DNA of 64,000 nt. Source: Takifugu bimaculatus (Eukaryota; Chordata; Actinopteri; Tetraodontiformes; Tetraodontidae). The number at the start of each line of letters is the position of its first letter. The first letter of the stretch is position 1. The stretch is from contig CP034995.1 in NCBI GenBank assembly GCA_004026145.2, positions 1,351,394-1,415,393 on the forward strand. Direction: 5' to 3'. Under the pieces are notes generated by a model. That model had not been told where the DNA came from and did not search any database. It worked only from the letters and a program-made list of their open reading frames with translations. Positions 21,401 through 33,730 of this stretch are shown here, piece after piece. Position numbers and translations under genes: made by a program.

Positions 21401-21500
21401 NNNNNNNNNNNNNNNNNNNNNNNNNNNNNNNNNNNNNNNNNNNNNNNNNNNNNNNNNNNNNNNNNNNNNNNNNNNNNNNNNNNNNNNNNNNNNNNNNNNN
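21401..21500. other. Assembly gap (100 N)
   Basis: Exactly 100 N, the usual placeholder for a gap of unknown size. It lies at the centre of the inverted duplication: a plus-strand unit enters from the left and a minus-strand unit from the right. Two open frames reported across the N run are meaningless. Confidence 0.99.
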
Positions 21501-22766
21501 ATCCTTCCTTGGAGTCTTTTCAACATATATTTCTGAGAGAAGACGGTAAACATAGAATCATGGTTAAAAGTAGAAAAATACAGATATCACATATAAACTG
21601 AAGAAAACCTGTGATAATGGAAGCGAGGGTACTGTAAATGGGAACTACGTAACAGTAACAAAACACAAACAAATGAAGGGTAAAATGATGAAAGGATCAG
21701 TGTTGTGAGAGGATTGATTGTGAGTGATGGAGAAAGTGAACCTGTGGGGTACGTGATGGAGCAGGGTCCTTTCACTGAAGTGTGGTTGTACAAACATATT
21801 CTCCCATCATTGTAGGACACCGTAAAGCAGGTAGAGGAGACCGACTCTGGGTGGAGAGAGAACAGGTTGCTGGATTAAGTTCAGATTAAATAAACTGCAG
21901 GATTACTTGTTGGTTTGAAACGCCAGCGAAACATAACTGACCCACTGTGACTGCAGGAGCTCTGAGAGCCTCGTAGCCTTTGATGGCGCAGGAGTATCTG
22001 ACTGTTTTGTCACTGGTGACCATCTCCTGGTACCATGGAGACCAGTCTGATAGAGAAGCTCTGAGTTCCTGTACCAGATGTAGGCAGCACGTTTTTCAGT
22101 CAAATTACATGCGGTGCTGCACATCAGTGTTACCGTCTGTCCGTCTGTGGTGGGAAACACCTTCACCTGCAGGGCTGAGATGAGAGAAAGATACAGAGAA
22201 TTAGCACAAACTTGTCCCTTTCTCTTTAAAGTTAGTCAGTCATCAAGTTTACCTGAACAGTGAGCTGAATGGGGTCTTCATGGCAATTTCTGGTTTCTCA
22301 TTGCAGCAGTAAGAGGTTTTGTCGTCCTTTTTAAACCCGTGACTGATAAAGTGGGTGGGTATCTTTAGATATCTGGTGTTTTAATCTACTTCCATTTACC
22401 AACACTTCTGTCCACGTGGTTCCATCCAGCTTGAACCATTTTGGGATTGTAGAATGTTCAGCTGAGCAGGACAGATTCAGTGAAGTACCTTTTAAGGCAC
22501 AGATGCGGCTGCCTTTCCCCAGAACCCCTTCAGCAGAGAGAAGCACAAGTGAAAACCTGGAGGCTCACCATTAACTTCATGCGCTGTTAGTTTTGTCATC
22601 AAACACCACAGGAGGTTTTACAAGCTTATGATGCTTTTGATGTTAACTAAACTCCAACTCACAAAGTATCAAACATAGATTCTTTTTAACAAAACGCAAA
22701 AAAATTATTCCTACCTGAGTTGAGGATGATACCAACAACGGCAAATCCCAGTTTTGTTGCAAACAT
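21501..22766 (-). pseudogene. Broken CD22-like receptor unit, right of the gap
   Basis: The signal-peptide exon 22715-22766 is open. D1 (22253-22527) has lost 4 nt in total, including one in the CCCGAC stretch, giving a frameshift. D2 (21942-22174) has lost 1 nt after the YQ codons. The first D3 exon 21742-21846 is intact. The second D3 exon starts at 21532 and runs into the gap. The near-identity to the other units shows that the breaks are recent. Confidence 0.87.
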
Positions 22767-22956
22767 TGCTGTTTTCAACTTAAAATGTGTTTTAAGATTA
22801 ATATAAAACTGCCCGTAATGGCAACAAACTAAGAACATACAAGTATGATCTCTGTCACCGACGCTCTACTTATGAACTCAACATCTGTTAAAAACAGGAA
22901 GAGAACTTAGTAAATTCAACATGTATCTTCTTATCTCCACTTCCTTAGAATGTGCT
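22767..22956 (-). promoter_or_regulatory. 5'-flank remnant of the minus-strand unit
   Basis: Shares the conserved block before the signal-peptide exon, including an AACAGGAAGAGAAC ETS-like string near 22890-22908, then ends at the piggyBac insertion site. Confidence 0.35.
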
Positions 22957-25900
22957 TTAACCCTTTAATGCACAGCATGGGTCAAAAATAACCCGCATTC
23001 ATTTTCTATGTGTTTTCAGGCTGGGTGAGTGTTTCTTTGCTGTATTTTTTAAAAATCAATTCATTTTATTATTAAATGTCCCAATTATAAATTCAATATC
23101 TTGTTTTTGATTAGTACAAGGTCAATGCTTCCATTTTCTGTTATTATTTTAGGAATAAAATAGATTTTGGATTACTACACTGTAATGCTTCAAATAATCA
23201 CTTTAGCAATGCTTTAGGCCAAATAATCATGAATTTTATCTTTGAAATATGTTTATTGTCACACAAACATGAACATTCTGTAGACACATACCTCTGATAA
23301 GAGTTGAACAGATATTGATATTTTAACCATTTTAACATTTTATTAACATTTTATTATGAACATTTTTATTTATTAACAATTTTATTAACATTTTACATTG
23401 TATGAACATTTTATTTGTAACCCAAATAAAATATAAGAACCGATCACAGTGCAGTAGATAAAATTAACTGATAATCTAACAATGTAATCCCATTTTGATT
23501 ACATTTAAACTAACATTTGATTACATTTAAACTAACATTTGATTTAATTTAAACTAATTTAACACATCTGATCACAGTAGATAACACAACATGTCTTGCT
23601 CCTTGACACACAGGCCTGGTGCACTGGGAAAACCAGCTGCTGGCCTTTCTGTCCTTGGAAGTTGTGCAGATTGCACATCTCTTCCTCTTCCCTTGCCTGA
23701 TGGTCCTCCTGTGGCTGTGTGGTGCCTGGTTTTGTTTTATGATGCCGGCATCTTCCCATAGCCTCTACAATGGCTTTTGGAGTAGGGTGTGCTCTCCATG
23801 CGCCTCTTCAGGTGTGGCGTGACTAACTCCTGGCCCAGCTCTTTGATGAACAGGCGGCGTGCGTTGCTTATGCCACTCATGTACCCGGGGTGTTGTGATG
23901 TGAAGCTTGCTAATGCATAAGGGTCGCAACATCCAGCATGTTAGACCAGAGGACCATTGGCCACCTCCTTGTTCTCACGCTTACATGTGTATGCGCTAAC
24001 CATTTGATCCATTATGTCTACACCTCCTTTTGTTTGGTTGTAGAACAGGATCACATCGGGCTTCTTCTTGTGGTTGCTCTCATCCACTGCTTTGTCGTCA
24101 TGCATTGTACTCAAGAGGACAACAGACTTTCCTTTTTTTTGGACGTAGCTCCACCATGGTCATGTTGCCTCCTGAATCCAAACTCTGAGCTGTAGATCTC
24201 ACACAGTTTGGATGGCTTCATCACAGGTGGGATATCAGCCTTGTTCTGTCGGAGAGTGCCTACAATTGTTAGGTCCTTCTCAAGGAGCTTCTCAGCCAGA
24301 GGGACACTGGTTGAAAAGTTGTCCATCGTGATGTTGCGGCCTATGGGAGGAAAAAAAGATTGCACTTTATCAGTATACAACATAGAATTAAAAATTAAAT
24401 TCACTGATCTCACATTTATTCTTTCTTTCATTCTTATTTATTCTATTCTATTTTGCTTACAAAGAAACCATTTAAATAAAATACACAGTATGAAAGACTG
24501 TAAACATGGATAGAACTGATAATATGCATTCACCTGTCCCTCTGATCCCACTGCCCACAATTGTTGGACAACAGTCTCCCCAAGCTTCTTCTTAATCTCC
24601 TCTCCTGGCTGCCTCCCTGTGTAGACAGTTCCGTCTATTGTGTAAGGCACCCCTTGCATCGCACATCCAGAATATTTTTAGGCCATATTTCGCCGGCTTG
24701 CTGGCATATATATAAAACCGGCACCTGCCCCAGAACGGCACCAGCTGCTCGTCAATGGGACACAGTCACTGGGGATTGAACCGTCTCTGCACTTGTCCGA
24801 AGCACTCCCACACGTATCTGAATGCCGCCATGTGGTCTGTTTCCAGTCGCAAAGCCCTGGTCCTCCTGTCGTCCTTGTAAATTGGATTTTGCAGGGGGTC
24901 GAGAAACAGCTCCCGCAAGGCAACATCCCAGCTCTGTCCCCCCCCTGCAAGTAGGGTCAAACCGATAAAGGCCAGAATTCTTCCTTGTCGATACTTTTCC
25001 AGTCTTTCCCTTTTACTGCGGCTGCTCTGCGTCCCTCTAAATTGGTGCATTTCAGAACCTCCTCGATGATGTTGTGGCTGATGAATTTATCCGGGGCATC
25101 CTTAGGTGAAACTGCTACTGATCCAGGTGGGTCCTGGGCAGCTCCTCAGAATGTTATGGCTTTTTGTTCTGCCATGAGTGGGGGGATTCTCATTCCAGTA
25201 AGACCCGTTTTTACTAAATCTATCTGACTGGGTCTGAATTTCCTCTTCAGGAGACTCATCAGATGAGCCCTCTTGGTCATCAGAAGAGTCTTCTTCATTC
25301 AGGAGAGACACACCCATAACTCCAGCTTGACCCTGAGACACATAGGCTGGGTCATTATCTTCATCTGAAATTTCAGACTCAGAATCAGGACCAATTCCAT
25401 CCTCACCTTCCAGTCCCTTCTGCAGCATCTCCACAACCATTTCAGCTGTGAATCTCTGAACAGCCATGATCTGAATATAGAAAAGCAAATGCACAAAATA
25501 TCATCATCAGTATACAGAGACAAGCTTGATAGTGGGGCAGCTAGGGTTTATTATGATCTTGAGGCATTTCTAGTGACAGGATCTGTCAACTGTCACTAGT
25601 TTAGCTTTATTTTGGTGTCCAAGTAATACTTTTTCTCAAGGTAACTTAAACCTTATCAGTTATATTTACTTATTTCTATTATAATATTTATTATTTATTT
25701 TATATTTACTTATTTATATTTCACAAGTCTAGCTAGCTAGCAGCAGTTACTTTGACAAGTCTAACTAGCTAACCAATAGGCTAGTTATTTTTCTTTCTGA
25801 AATAAGTAGTCTAATATACTTATGACTAATTAATAGACTGTATGACTAATTTTCAAGGTAACCCTTATCAATTATCATATACGTTGTTTCACAAGTCATC

Positions 25901-26579
25901 AAATGTCAACAGCTAGCTAGCTACGGTAGCCGATTGAAATTTTTCCCTTTCTGACAAGAAATGGAGCTACTTATTCTTCAAATTCAAATTAATTACATAA
26001 TCAATAATTATGCAGTTATCACATCAAATTTCTATTAGGTAATATGATAATTATTGTAAAATAGACGTACATGTTTCAGGTCTTCAAATACAATCTTCTC
26101 CACAAGTGGTAAATACTGTAAATACTGATGTTAAAAAATGTGGGTCTGACCCATGTGGACGTGGGAAAACTTCATTGAAGACTGACAAAAGCTATGCTTA
26201 TTCATAAAGGAAGAACCGAACACTTAATATGAGGCTTTGTGCTACATAAAACAATTAAAGTTAATGAATAGTTTGATTAATAAATGAGTAAATACATTGA
26301 TTATAAACATTCAGCATAGAAACACATGACAATAACATGGGAAATGGTTACGGGTCATTTTAGACCCATGTTGTGCATTAGAGGGGGTAGTGATGTAAAA
26401 AGTGTTTTTATTCAAAATGTAAAAATAAAATTATACAAGAAGGATGAATTATGATCAAAAAACAAGTTAATTGAGGAATACCTGGAATGCTGAGTAATAA
26501 AATTAATTAATTGCGAAGATAAAGCAAATAAAACTCAGTCGGGGCCACTTTAGACCCATGTTGTGCATTAAAGGGTTAA
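22957..26579 (-). mobile_element. piggyBac-type DNA transposon, degenerate
   Basis: A TTAA target duplication sits at both ends (22957-22960, 26576-26579). The terminal inverted repeats start CCCTTTAATGCAC and continue similarly for about 25 bp (22961 onward; reverse of 26551-26575). TTAA targets and CCC-starting ends are characteristic of piggyBac. The transposase is on the minus strand and broken. The inverted partner at about 19785 has a single TTAA with no insert. The AT-rich parts outside the transposase hold nothing else I recognise. Confidence 0.9.
23559..25467 (-). pseudogene. piggyBac transposase, frameshifted
   Basis: The N-terminal acidic part starts at 25467 (MAVQRF) and runs open to about 25102. 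The DDE_Tnp_1_7 core is seen at 25050-24766, with an 'AFIGLTLLAGG' helix and 'LRELF', then again at 24431-24111 with the catalytic TMDNFSTSVPLAEKLLEK region and 'GTLRQNK'. A Cys-rich C-terminal remnant lies near 23759-23559. The pieces are in different frames with stops between them, so it cannot make a transposase. Confidence 0.8.
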
Positions 26580-27713
26580 GATTTATAGATGAAATAAGAC
26601 AAGATAATAAGACAAGAATGAGAGGTTAGTGTCAAGAGCACTTTTATAGACAAACCCACAATAAGAGGAAGAGACTAAAATGGCACAATGCTGTCATGGT
26701 TGGGTTTTGAAATTATATTTTTTAAATTCGAGAATTTATTTATGTTTCCCAAAACATTTTTCTTTCAACTTCCCTGTACAGAATACCACATCAGCATACT
26801 GTAAGGCAGTTCAGTTCATTTCATCTTTACTTTTATGTCTGTTACAATCTAAATTCTCTCTAGGGGTTTTTTTTTTGCAGAAAACAGGGCCTGACCCTCA
26901 ACAGGCAATAGTGGCACGGAGAAACTCACCTTTCAAGGGAAGAAATTTTGATCAGGTCCAGACTCAAATGGGAGAACCCTCCTTGGGTTCTAAAGGGGAG
27001 AGGAGAGGAGAGGCAGCCATGAACCAGCGTGCGTGACAGAAACCCATCAGGCGATCATGTTTCTGTACCCCAGCAGCATCGGCACATAGCAGCATAAATA
27101 AAAGAATGTATCCAAATAATACATTTCCTGCGTATGGTAATTACTCTGACTATAATTAGAACTGTAACAACGGAATTACTGTACCATATGCTTTCTCAAA
27201 GAGTAAGGTTTTAGGCCTCATCTTAAAAGTAGAGGGAGTCAGCCTCCTGTACCTGGACAGGGAGCTGGTTAATGGGCAGCCAATGAATAGAAGCCAGCTC
27301 AGGAGTCATGTGATCTCTTCTGTTAGTCGGGTCAGAACTGTAGCTGCAGCAGTTTGCATGAGCTTGAGACTTCTCAGCACTATTTGCACATCCTGATAAT
27401 ATTAAGCTACAATAGTCTAGCCTGGAAGTAACAAATGCTTCATGCTGGATGCTTCATGCTGCATCAATATTTTCCAAATCTTTGCAATGTTTCTCAAGTG
27501 AAAAAAGCCTACTCTGTCTTATACACTAGTCGCACATGTGTCAAACTCAGTCCTTGAGGGCCACGATCCTGCCGGGTTTTCTATCCCACTGAATGCATTT
27601 TCAGCCTGGTAGGACAGATTTTACTAAGTCTTAGTAAAATGGGAAACATCAGCACCTATTTCATATAGTATATTTCTAATGTACATGTTTACAGTTACCC
27701 TTTATTAAAGTTT
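26580..27713 (-). repeat. Right copy of the outer segment of the inverted duplication
   Basis: Reverse complement of 17919-19785 without the solo LTR. Contains the same LINE relic (27180-27440, minus). Its outer edge, near AAAGTTTGG at 27713, abuts a D2 exon cut at about 27718. Confidence 0.85.
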
Positions 27714-27717
27714 GGTT

Positions 27718-28157
27718 TTTCAGTCAGAGTACAGGTGGTGCTACACATAAGTGTTACCGTCTGTCCGTCTGTGGTGGGAAACACCTTCACCTGCAGGGCT
27801 GAGATGAAGAGAAAAGAGACAGAGAATTAGCACAAACTCGTCCCTTTCTCTTTAAAGTTAGTCAGTCATCAAGTTTACCTGTAACAGTGAGCTTAATGGG
27901 GTCTTCATGGCAGTTTTCTGGTTTCTCATTGCAGCAGTAAGATGTTTTTTTGTCCTTTGTTAAATCCATGAATGATGAAGTCGGGTGGGTATCTTTAGAT
28001 ATCTGGTGTTTTAATCTACTTCCATTAACAGACACATCTGTCCACTTGGTTCCATCCAGCTTGAACCATTTTGTGATTGTAGAATGTTCAGCTGAGCAGG
28101 ACAGATTCAATGAAGTACCTTTTAAGGCACAGATGCGGCTGCCTTTCCCCAGAACCG
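27718..28157 (-). pseudogene. Truncated CD22-like receptor unit (D1 and start of D2)
   Basis: D1 (27879-28157) is fully open with its Ig cysteines. D2 starts at 27798 but breaks off at about 27718-27730, where the inverted-duplication segment begins. The signal-peptide exon is missing: the 5'-flank block joins straight to the sequence before D1, near 28300. No route to a product. Confidence 0.85.
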
Positions 28158-28289
28158 CTTCAGCAGAGAGAAGCACAAGTGAAAACCTGGAGGCTCACCA
28201 TTAACTTCATGCACTGTTAGTTTTGTAATCAAACACCACAGGAGGTTTGACAAGTTTATGATGCTTTTGATGTTAACTAAACTCCAACT

Positions 28290-28640
28290 CACAAAGTATC
28301 AAGTATCAGAGAACTTTGTAAAGTCGGCACGTACCTTCCAATCTCCACTCCTACTATTATTTGTGGTTTAAAAAGGACCTCTAGTGAAGCATCTGTGTCA
28401 TGCATTTTTATAGATTTTCCATGATCTTGTCCTTTACATTTTATTACAATGTTGCTGCAGTGAGCTAGAAGGTCAAGGACAGAAATATCTATTTTCATTT
28501 TAGCTGTGGTGACCCGGCCTGTAACCATCACATACATACGAGCTTTAAGAGCTGCGTTAACACCCAACACAGGACTACAACCATTATAATGAAGACAAAA
28601 CTATTGCATATTTAGATGTCTTTTAATGTTGTTTCCAGTG
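28290..28640 (-). promoter_or_regulatory. 5'-flank block of the truncated unit / 3'UTR of the next unit
   Basis: Same conserved block as before the complete genes, cut at its 3' side by the deletion that removed the signal-peptide exon (junction near AGTATCAAGTATCAG). Confidence 0.35.
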
Positions 28641-28734
28641 TCAGCAGTGGTGAGAGTTAGAAGACAGTGGAGAAAGAGCGGCATAGAGATCATCGGTGTG
28701 TTGTCGGGTGAAGTGAAGTCTGCTGTATTGATGA

Positions 28735-31700
28735 TCATCTTGCTCTGTTTTTGCTGTTGCCACAGTTTTCATAGTGGCTCTCAGGGTTTTGCTGAGGAGA
28801 AACAACCAAGATTTATTCTCAAATCCAGATGCAACTCAGTGTTTTCAGTCTGAAGTCACTTGTGATACATGCAGAAACACGTGAGGGAGGGGTCTTCAGT
28901 GATACCTTGAAATATTTAACAAACACTGTATTATATTTACCATCTCAATGTTGTCTGACATCCCAGGTCCTGAATGTTGATTGGAAAACTTGCTTTTTCT
29001 GATTTTCAACCAAAAAGTGCTGAGTTAATATGCAATATAATACAAATGAAACAGTTCTTGATTTAACAGTGACCATTTTCACCCACATAATCCAGATGAT
29101 GACAAGTGAGGTGAAGACCAGGAGAGCAACACGAACTCCTGCAGCTGCTGTCAGGGTCCATTTTAATGAGGAACTCTGAACTCTGAGTGTCTTTTCAGGA
29201 GATCTAACATCTCTCTGAGTGTTCACAGCACAGGAGTAGTTTCCTGCATGCTGAGTTGTGACCGCATCCAGAACCAGGTGTTTGTTTTGGTGCTCTGGCA
29301 GCTGTAGAAGTTGATCATTCAGGTACCAGATGTAGTTCTTGTTGTTGGTCAGAGGACAGCTGGTGTTGCAGGTCAGTTTGACTCGATCACCTTCTGTCAC
29401 CTCTGTAGATGGACTGATCTTGACTTTTATGTCTGATTCAAATGCAGAAAACAGATATTTTCACACATGTTTCAGACAGGAAAGCACTTTATCATGTAAA
29501 GTGATTCACAAAACTGTAGAAATGATCAACAATTTTTGCCTCTGCTGTTTTCCACACATTCATGCTAAAATGTCAGCACTAATTTACATGAAAGTTAGCA
29601 CATTTCCTATGAAAGATAACTTTTATTTAACTTCAGTTTTGATTTGAACTATTTACTTATTGGAAGGCAAAATGAGAAAATCTTGTATTTTGATGTGGCT
29701 CAGATACAAAGCTCTCTCGATTTAAGCTTGTTTTATATTTTATGATCCAGATTTACCTGTAACAATCAGAACAGTTCCGGGTTTCTGACTTGTGTTGTCA
29801 TCTTGGTACCTGAATCTGTATTCTGCTGAGTCATTTTGCTTCACAGATTTAATTGACAGTGTGTTAATCTGCTTCTCTTGGTCCTCATGATATGTAAAAT
29901 GATCAGTTTTCAATACATTCCTTCTCTCCTCCTTCTCACCATTCCAGATTATTATATACCAGTGTTTAGCCTTGGATTTTGTGTACTTTGAACTGGAATA
30001 TTTACTTGAGATGTTTACTGAGGAACCTTCCAAAGCACAGATTCTCTTTTTTATATAATTCACAGTCAGGCAGGATTTGTCAGCAGCACCTGACAGATGA
30101 AAGCAAAGACAGTGTCAGTTTTGATGAAACTCAAAGGAAATTCACTTTAAACCTTGACATTTTTGAGTGGATTCTTTAATTATGATTTTTTTCTGACTGT
30201 TAAATCTCAAATTCATATTTACATATTTTTAACAGTAAGGATTTATGATAAAACCACATCAAAACTTTATCTTGTTTCTATGTTCAGGCCACGGGTTTGG
30301 TGATACTCACAGACTTCATCAGACTGCAGCTCCTTGACACCACTGACAGCACACAGGAAGTTGTCTTGAGAAATGTTGGGTATTTGTTGTAATGGGTCTT
30401 TATGCATTTCTCTGTTCTTGTACCATTGAGTGTTTGTGGGAGGACAGCTGGTGTTACAGCTCAGTTTGACATGACCCTTCCTTGGAGTCTTTTCAACATA
30501 TATTTCTGAGAGAAGATGGTAAACATAGAATCATGGTTAAAAGTAGAAAAATACAGATAACACATATAAACTGAAGAAAACCTGTGATAGTGAAAGTGAG
30601 GGTACTGTAAATGGGAACTACGTAACAGTAACAAAACACAAACAAATGAAGGGTAAAATGATGAAAGGATCAGTGTTGTGAGAGGATTGATTGTGAGTGA
30701 TGGAGAAAGTGAACCTGTGGGGTACGTGATGGAGCAGGGTCCTTTCACTGAAGTGTGGTTGTACAAACATATTCTCCCATCATTGTAGGACACCGTAAAG
30801 CAGGTAGAGGAGACCGACTCTGGGTGGAGAGAGAACAGGTTGCTGGATTAAGTTCAGATTAAATAAACTGCAGGATTACTTTGTTGGTTGAAACGCCAGC
30901 GAAACATAACTGACCCACTGTGACTGCAGGAGCTCTGAGAGCCTTGTAGCCTTTGATGGCGCAGGAGTATCTGACTGTTTTGTCACTGGTGACCATCTCC
31001 TGGTACCATGGAGACCAGTCTTGATAGAGAAGCTCTGAGTTCCTGTACCAGATGTAGGCAGCACGTTTTTCAGTCAAATTACATGCGGTGCTGCACATCA
31101 GTGTTACCGTCTGTCCGTCTGTGGTGGGAAACACCTTCACCTGCAGGGCTGAGATGAAGAGAAAGATACAGAGAATTAGCACAAACTCGTCCCTTTCTCT
31201 TTAAAGTTAGTCAGTCATCAAGTTTACCTGTAACAGTGAGCTGAATGTGGTCTTTATGGCAGTTTTCTGGTTTCTCATTGAAGCAGTAAGAGGTTTTGTC
31301 GTCCTTTGTTAAACCCGTGACTGATAAAGTCGGGTGGGTATCTTTAGATATCTGGTGTTTTAGACTATTTCCATTTACCAACACTTCTGTCCACTTGGTT
31401 CCATACAGCTTGAACCATTTTGGGATTGTAGAATGTTCAGCTGAGCAGGAAAGATTCAATGAAGTACCTTTTAAGGCACAGATGCTGCTGCCTTTCCCCA
31501 GAACCCCTTCAGCAGAGAGAAGCACAAGTGAAAACCTGGAGGCTCACCATTAAATTCATGCACTGTTAGTTTTGTCATCAAACACCACAGGAGGTTTTCC
31601 AAGTTTATGATGCTTTTGATGTTAACTAAACGCCAACTCACAAAGTATCAAACATAGATTCTCTCTGACAAACGCACAAAAAAAATATTCCTACCTGAGT

Positions 31701-31746
31701 TGAGGATGAAAGCAACCACGGCAAATCCCAGTTTTGTTGAAAACAT
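28735..31746 (-). CDS. CD22-like receptor, complete ectodomain, tail B with frameshift
   Basis: Exons: 31695-31746 signal peptide; 31228-31506 D1; 30915-31148 D2; 30715-30819 and 30311-30505 D3; 29757-30089 D4; 29087-29432 D5/TM (346 nt, phase 2); 28941-28998 and 28791 down for tail B. Everything to the start of the last exon is open and in frame, about 552 aa. In the last exon an extra C after TATGAAAA shifts the frame and gives a stop at about 28735. The ancestral exon would run to 28641. The YEN tyrosine remains, but the YSRL/YAAL pair is lost. D1 has Phe in place of the first of two adjacent cysteines in the F strand. Could be a signalling-poor receptor or an early pseudogene. Confidence 0.72.
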
Positions 31747-32216
31747 TGCTATTTTCAACTTAAAATGTGTTTTAAGATTAATATGAAACTACCTTAAACG
31801 GCAACAAGCTAAGAACATACAAGTATGATCTCTGTCACCGACGCTCTTCTTATGAACTCAACACACATCTGTTAAAACAGGAAGAAAACTTTGTAAAGTC
31901 GGCATGTACTTTCAAATCTCCACTTCCTGCTATTATTTGTGGTTTAAAAAGGACCTCTAGTGAAACATCCGTGTCATGCATTTTTATAGATTTTCCATGA
32001 TCTTGTCCTTTACATTTTATTACAAAGTTGCTGCAGTGAGCTAGAAGGTCAAGGACAGAAATATCTGATTTCATTTTAGCTGTGGTGACCCGAACTGAAA
32101 CCATCACATACATACGAGCTTTAAGAGCTGCGTTAACACCCACCTCAGGACTACAACCATTATAATGAAGACAAAACTATTGCATATTTAGATGTCTTTT
32201 AATGTTGTTTCCAGTG
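31747..32216 (-). promoter_or_regulatory. Conserved 5'-flank block
   Basis: Block before the signal-peptide exon, with the AAAACAGGAAGAAAAC ETS-like string at about 31874-31890 and the upstream UTR AATAAA on the minus strand near 32020. Confidence 0.35.
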
Positions 32217-32782
32217 TCAGCAGTGGTGAGAGTTAGAAGACAGTGGAGAAAGAGCGGCATAGAGATCATCGGTGTGTTGTCGGATGAAGTGAAGTCTGCT
32301 GTATTGATGATCATCTTGCTCTGTTTCTGCTGTTGCCACGTTTTCATAGTGGATCTTGGGGTTTTGCTGAGGAGAAACAACCAAGATTTAGCCTCTAATC
32401 CAGATGCAATTCAATGTTTTCAGTCTGAAGTCACTTGTGATACAATTAGAAACACGTGAGGGAGGGGTCTTCAGTGATAACTTGAAATATTTAACAAACA
32501 CTATATTATATTTACCATCTCAGTGTTGTCTGACATCCCAGGTCCTGAATGTTGATTGGAAAACTTGCTTTTTCTGATTTTCAACCAAAAAGTCCTGAGT
32601 TAATATACAATATAATACAAATGAAACAGTTCTTGAATTAACAGTGACCATTTTCACCCACATAATCCAGATGATGACAAGTGAGGTGAAGACCAGGAGA
32701 GCAGCACCAACTCCTGCAGCTGCTGTCAGGGTCCAATTTAATGAGGAACTCTGAACTCTGAGTGTCTTTTCAGGAGAGTTTT
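32217..32782 (-). pseudogene. Orphan TM + tail-B cassette
   Basis: Truncated D5/TM exon from about 32782 to 32662, then 32516-32573 and 32217-32366. The tail is open with YENV, YSRL and YAAL. Like the cassette at 4983-5543 it begins inside SPEKTL with no splice acceptor, and it follows a tail-A unit after the conserved spacer. Confidence 0.6.
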
Positions 32783-33394
32783 CAACATTTAATAACAACT
32801 ATCACATGTACAGTGTTACAAAAAAGAAAAAAAACAGAAATGGCATTAGCCTATTGGTAACAAGTGCCTCGTCATCGACACAGCCGTTTCGTTTCTCACA
32901 TTGTTTATTAAACACAAACACCAAGCATTGTAGTTCGATTAAAAAATATATACATATACAAATAAAATGATTTGGGGCATGTATGGTTACATAGGGTGGC
33001 TAGTGTAGGTTGGCATTTGCCTGTTTTGTTAGCATGCCCTAAAAATCAATTGAAGGAATTTGCAGCTTCAGAAATATGTCAATAACAGCAGATGACTAAG
33101 GTTTACGTGTGTGCAGTAACGTCGCGACGGAGTATTATTGCGAATAAACTACTTTTTAACAAAGTGTTTGCGTCAGTGCACCTTTCGAAGGGTAGGATGT
33201 ACAAAATGGCGGTGTACAAAATGATCAACGTAATTCGTCCATGCTACATGTACACAATACAATTAATATTTTCTTTGTGTTCCTTCACATATTGAAGAGT
33301 TTAATAGTAGGCTGCTACTACACAGCAGGTCAAAAGTGCAGAGCATCACAGGTGATGATCCATTCAGGTAAGTTCACTTCACAGAGCCTATACT

Positions 33395-33395
<1 letters not shown>
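32783..33395 (+). other. Conserved spacer between tail A and tail-B cassette
   Basis: Same spacer as 4370-4982 but reversed. The CpG-bearing GTCGCGACGG, AAAATGGCGGTG and CATTCAG/GTAAGTT features are all present on the plus strand here. Confidence 0.3.

Positions 33396-33438
<43 letters not shown>
33396..33438 (+). repeat. (ATT)n microsatellite
   Basis: About 14 units, at the same place in the unit as the repeat at 4297-4369. Confidence 0.93.
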
Positions 33439-33730
33439 GCATCTATATAACTGTGAAAAACTGTCTAAAATGCAGGATAAAGCCTGTTCAGGTCCTAACT
33501 AAATGATCAATTTAATGTAAGTGTATATGAAGCACATCTGCTTAATTTTATCCCATCTTCTATCAGTGAATAAGTTGCAGTTTTATTTCTGTCATAATCA
33601 GCAGGAATCCACAAACTGGGGACGATGATCAGTTGTGGTCCCACCAACATTATGGTCTCAGACTAAAGACTAAGATGATTAATTGTATAAATACTTGGAG
33701 GAATCAGAAATTACACTATAAGATGCTTGT

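Noticed and set aside
21251..21601. Frames running through the N block
   Set aside because: Unknown bases; not real sequence.
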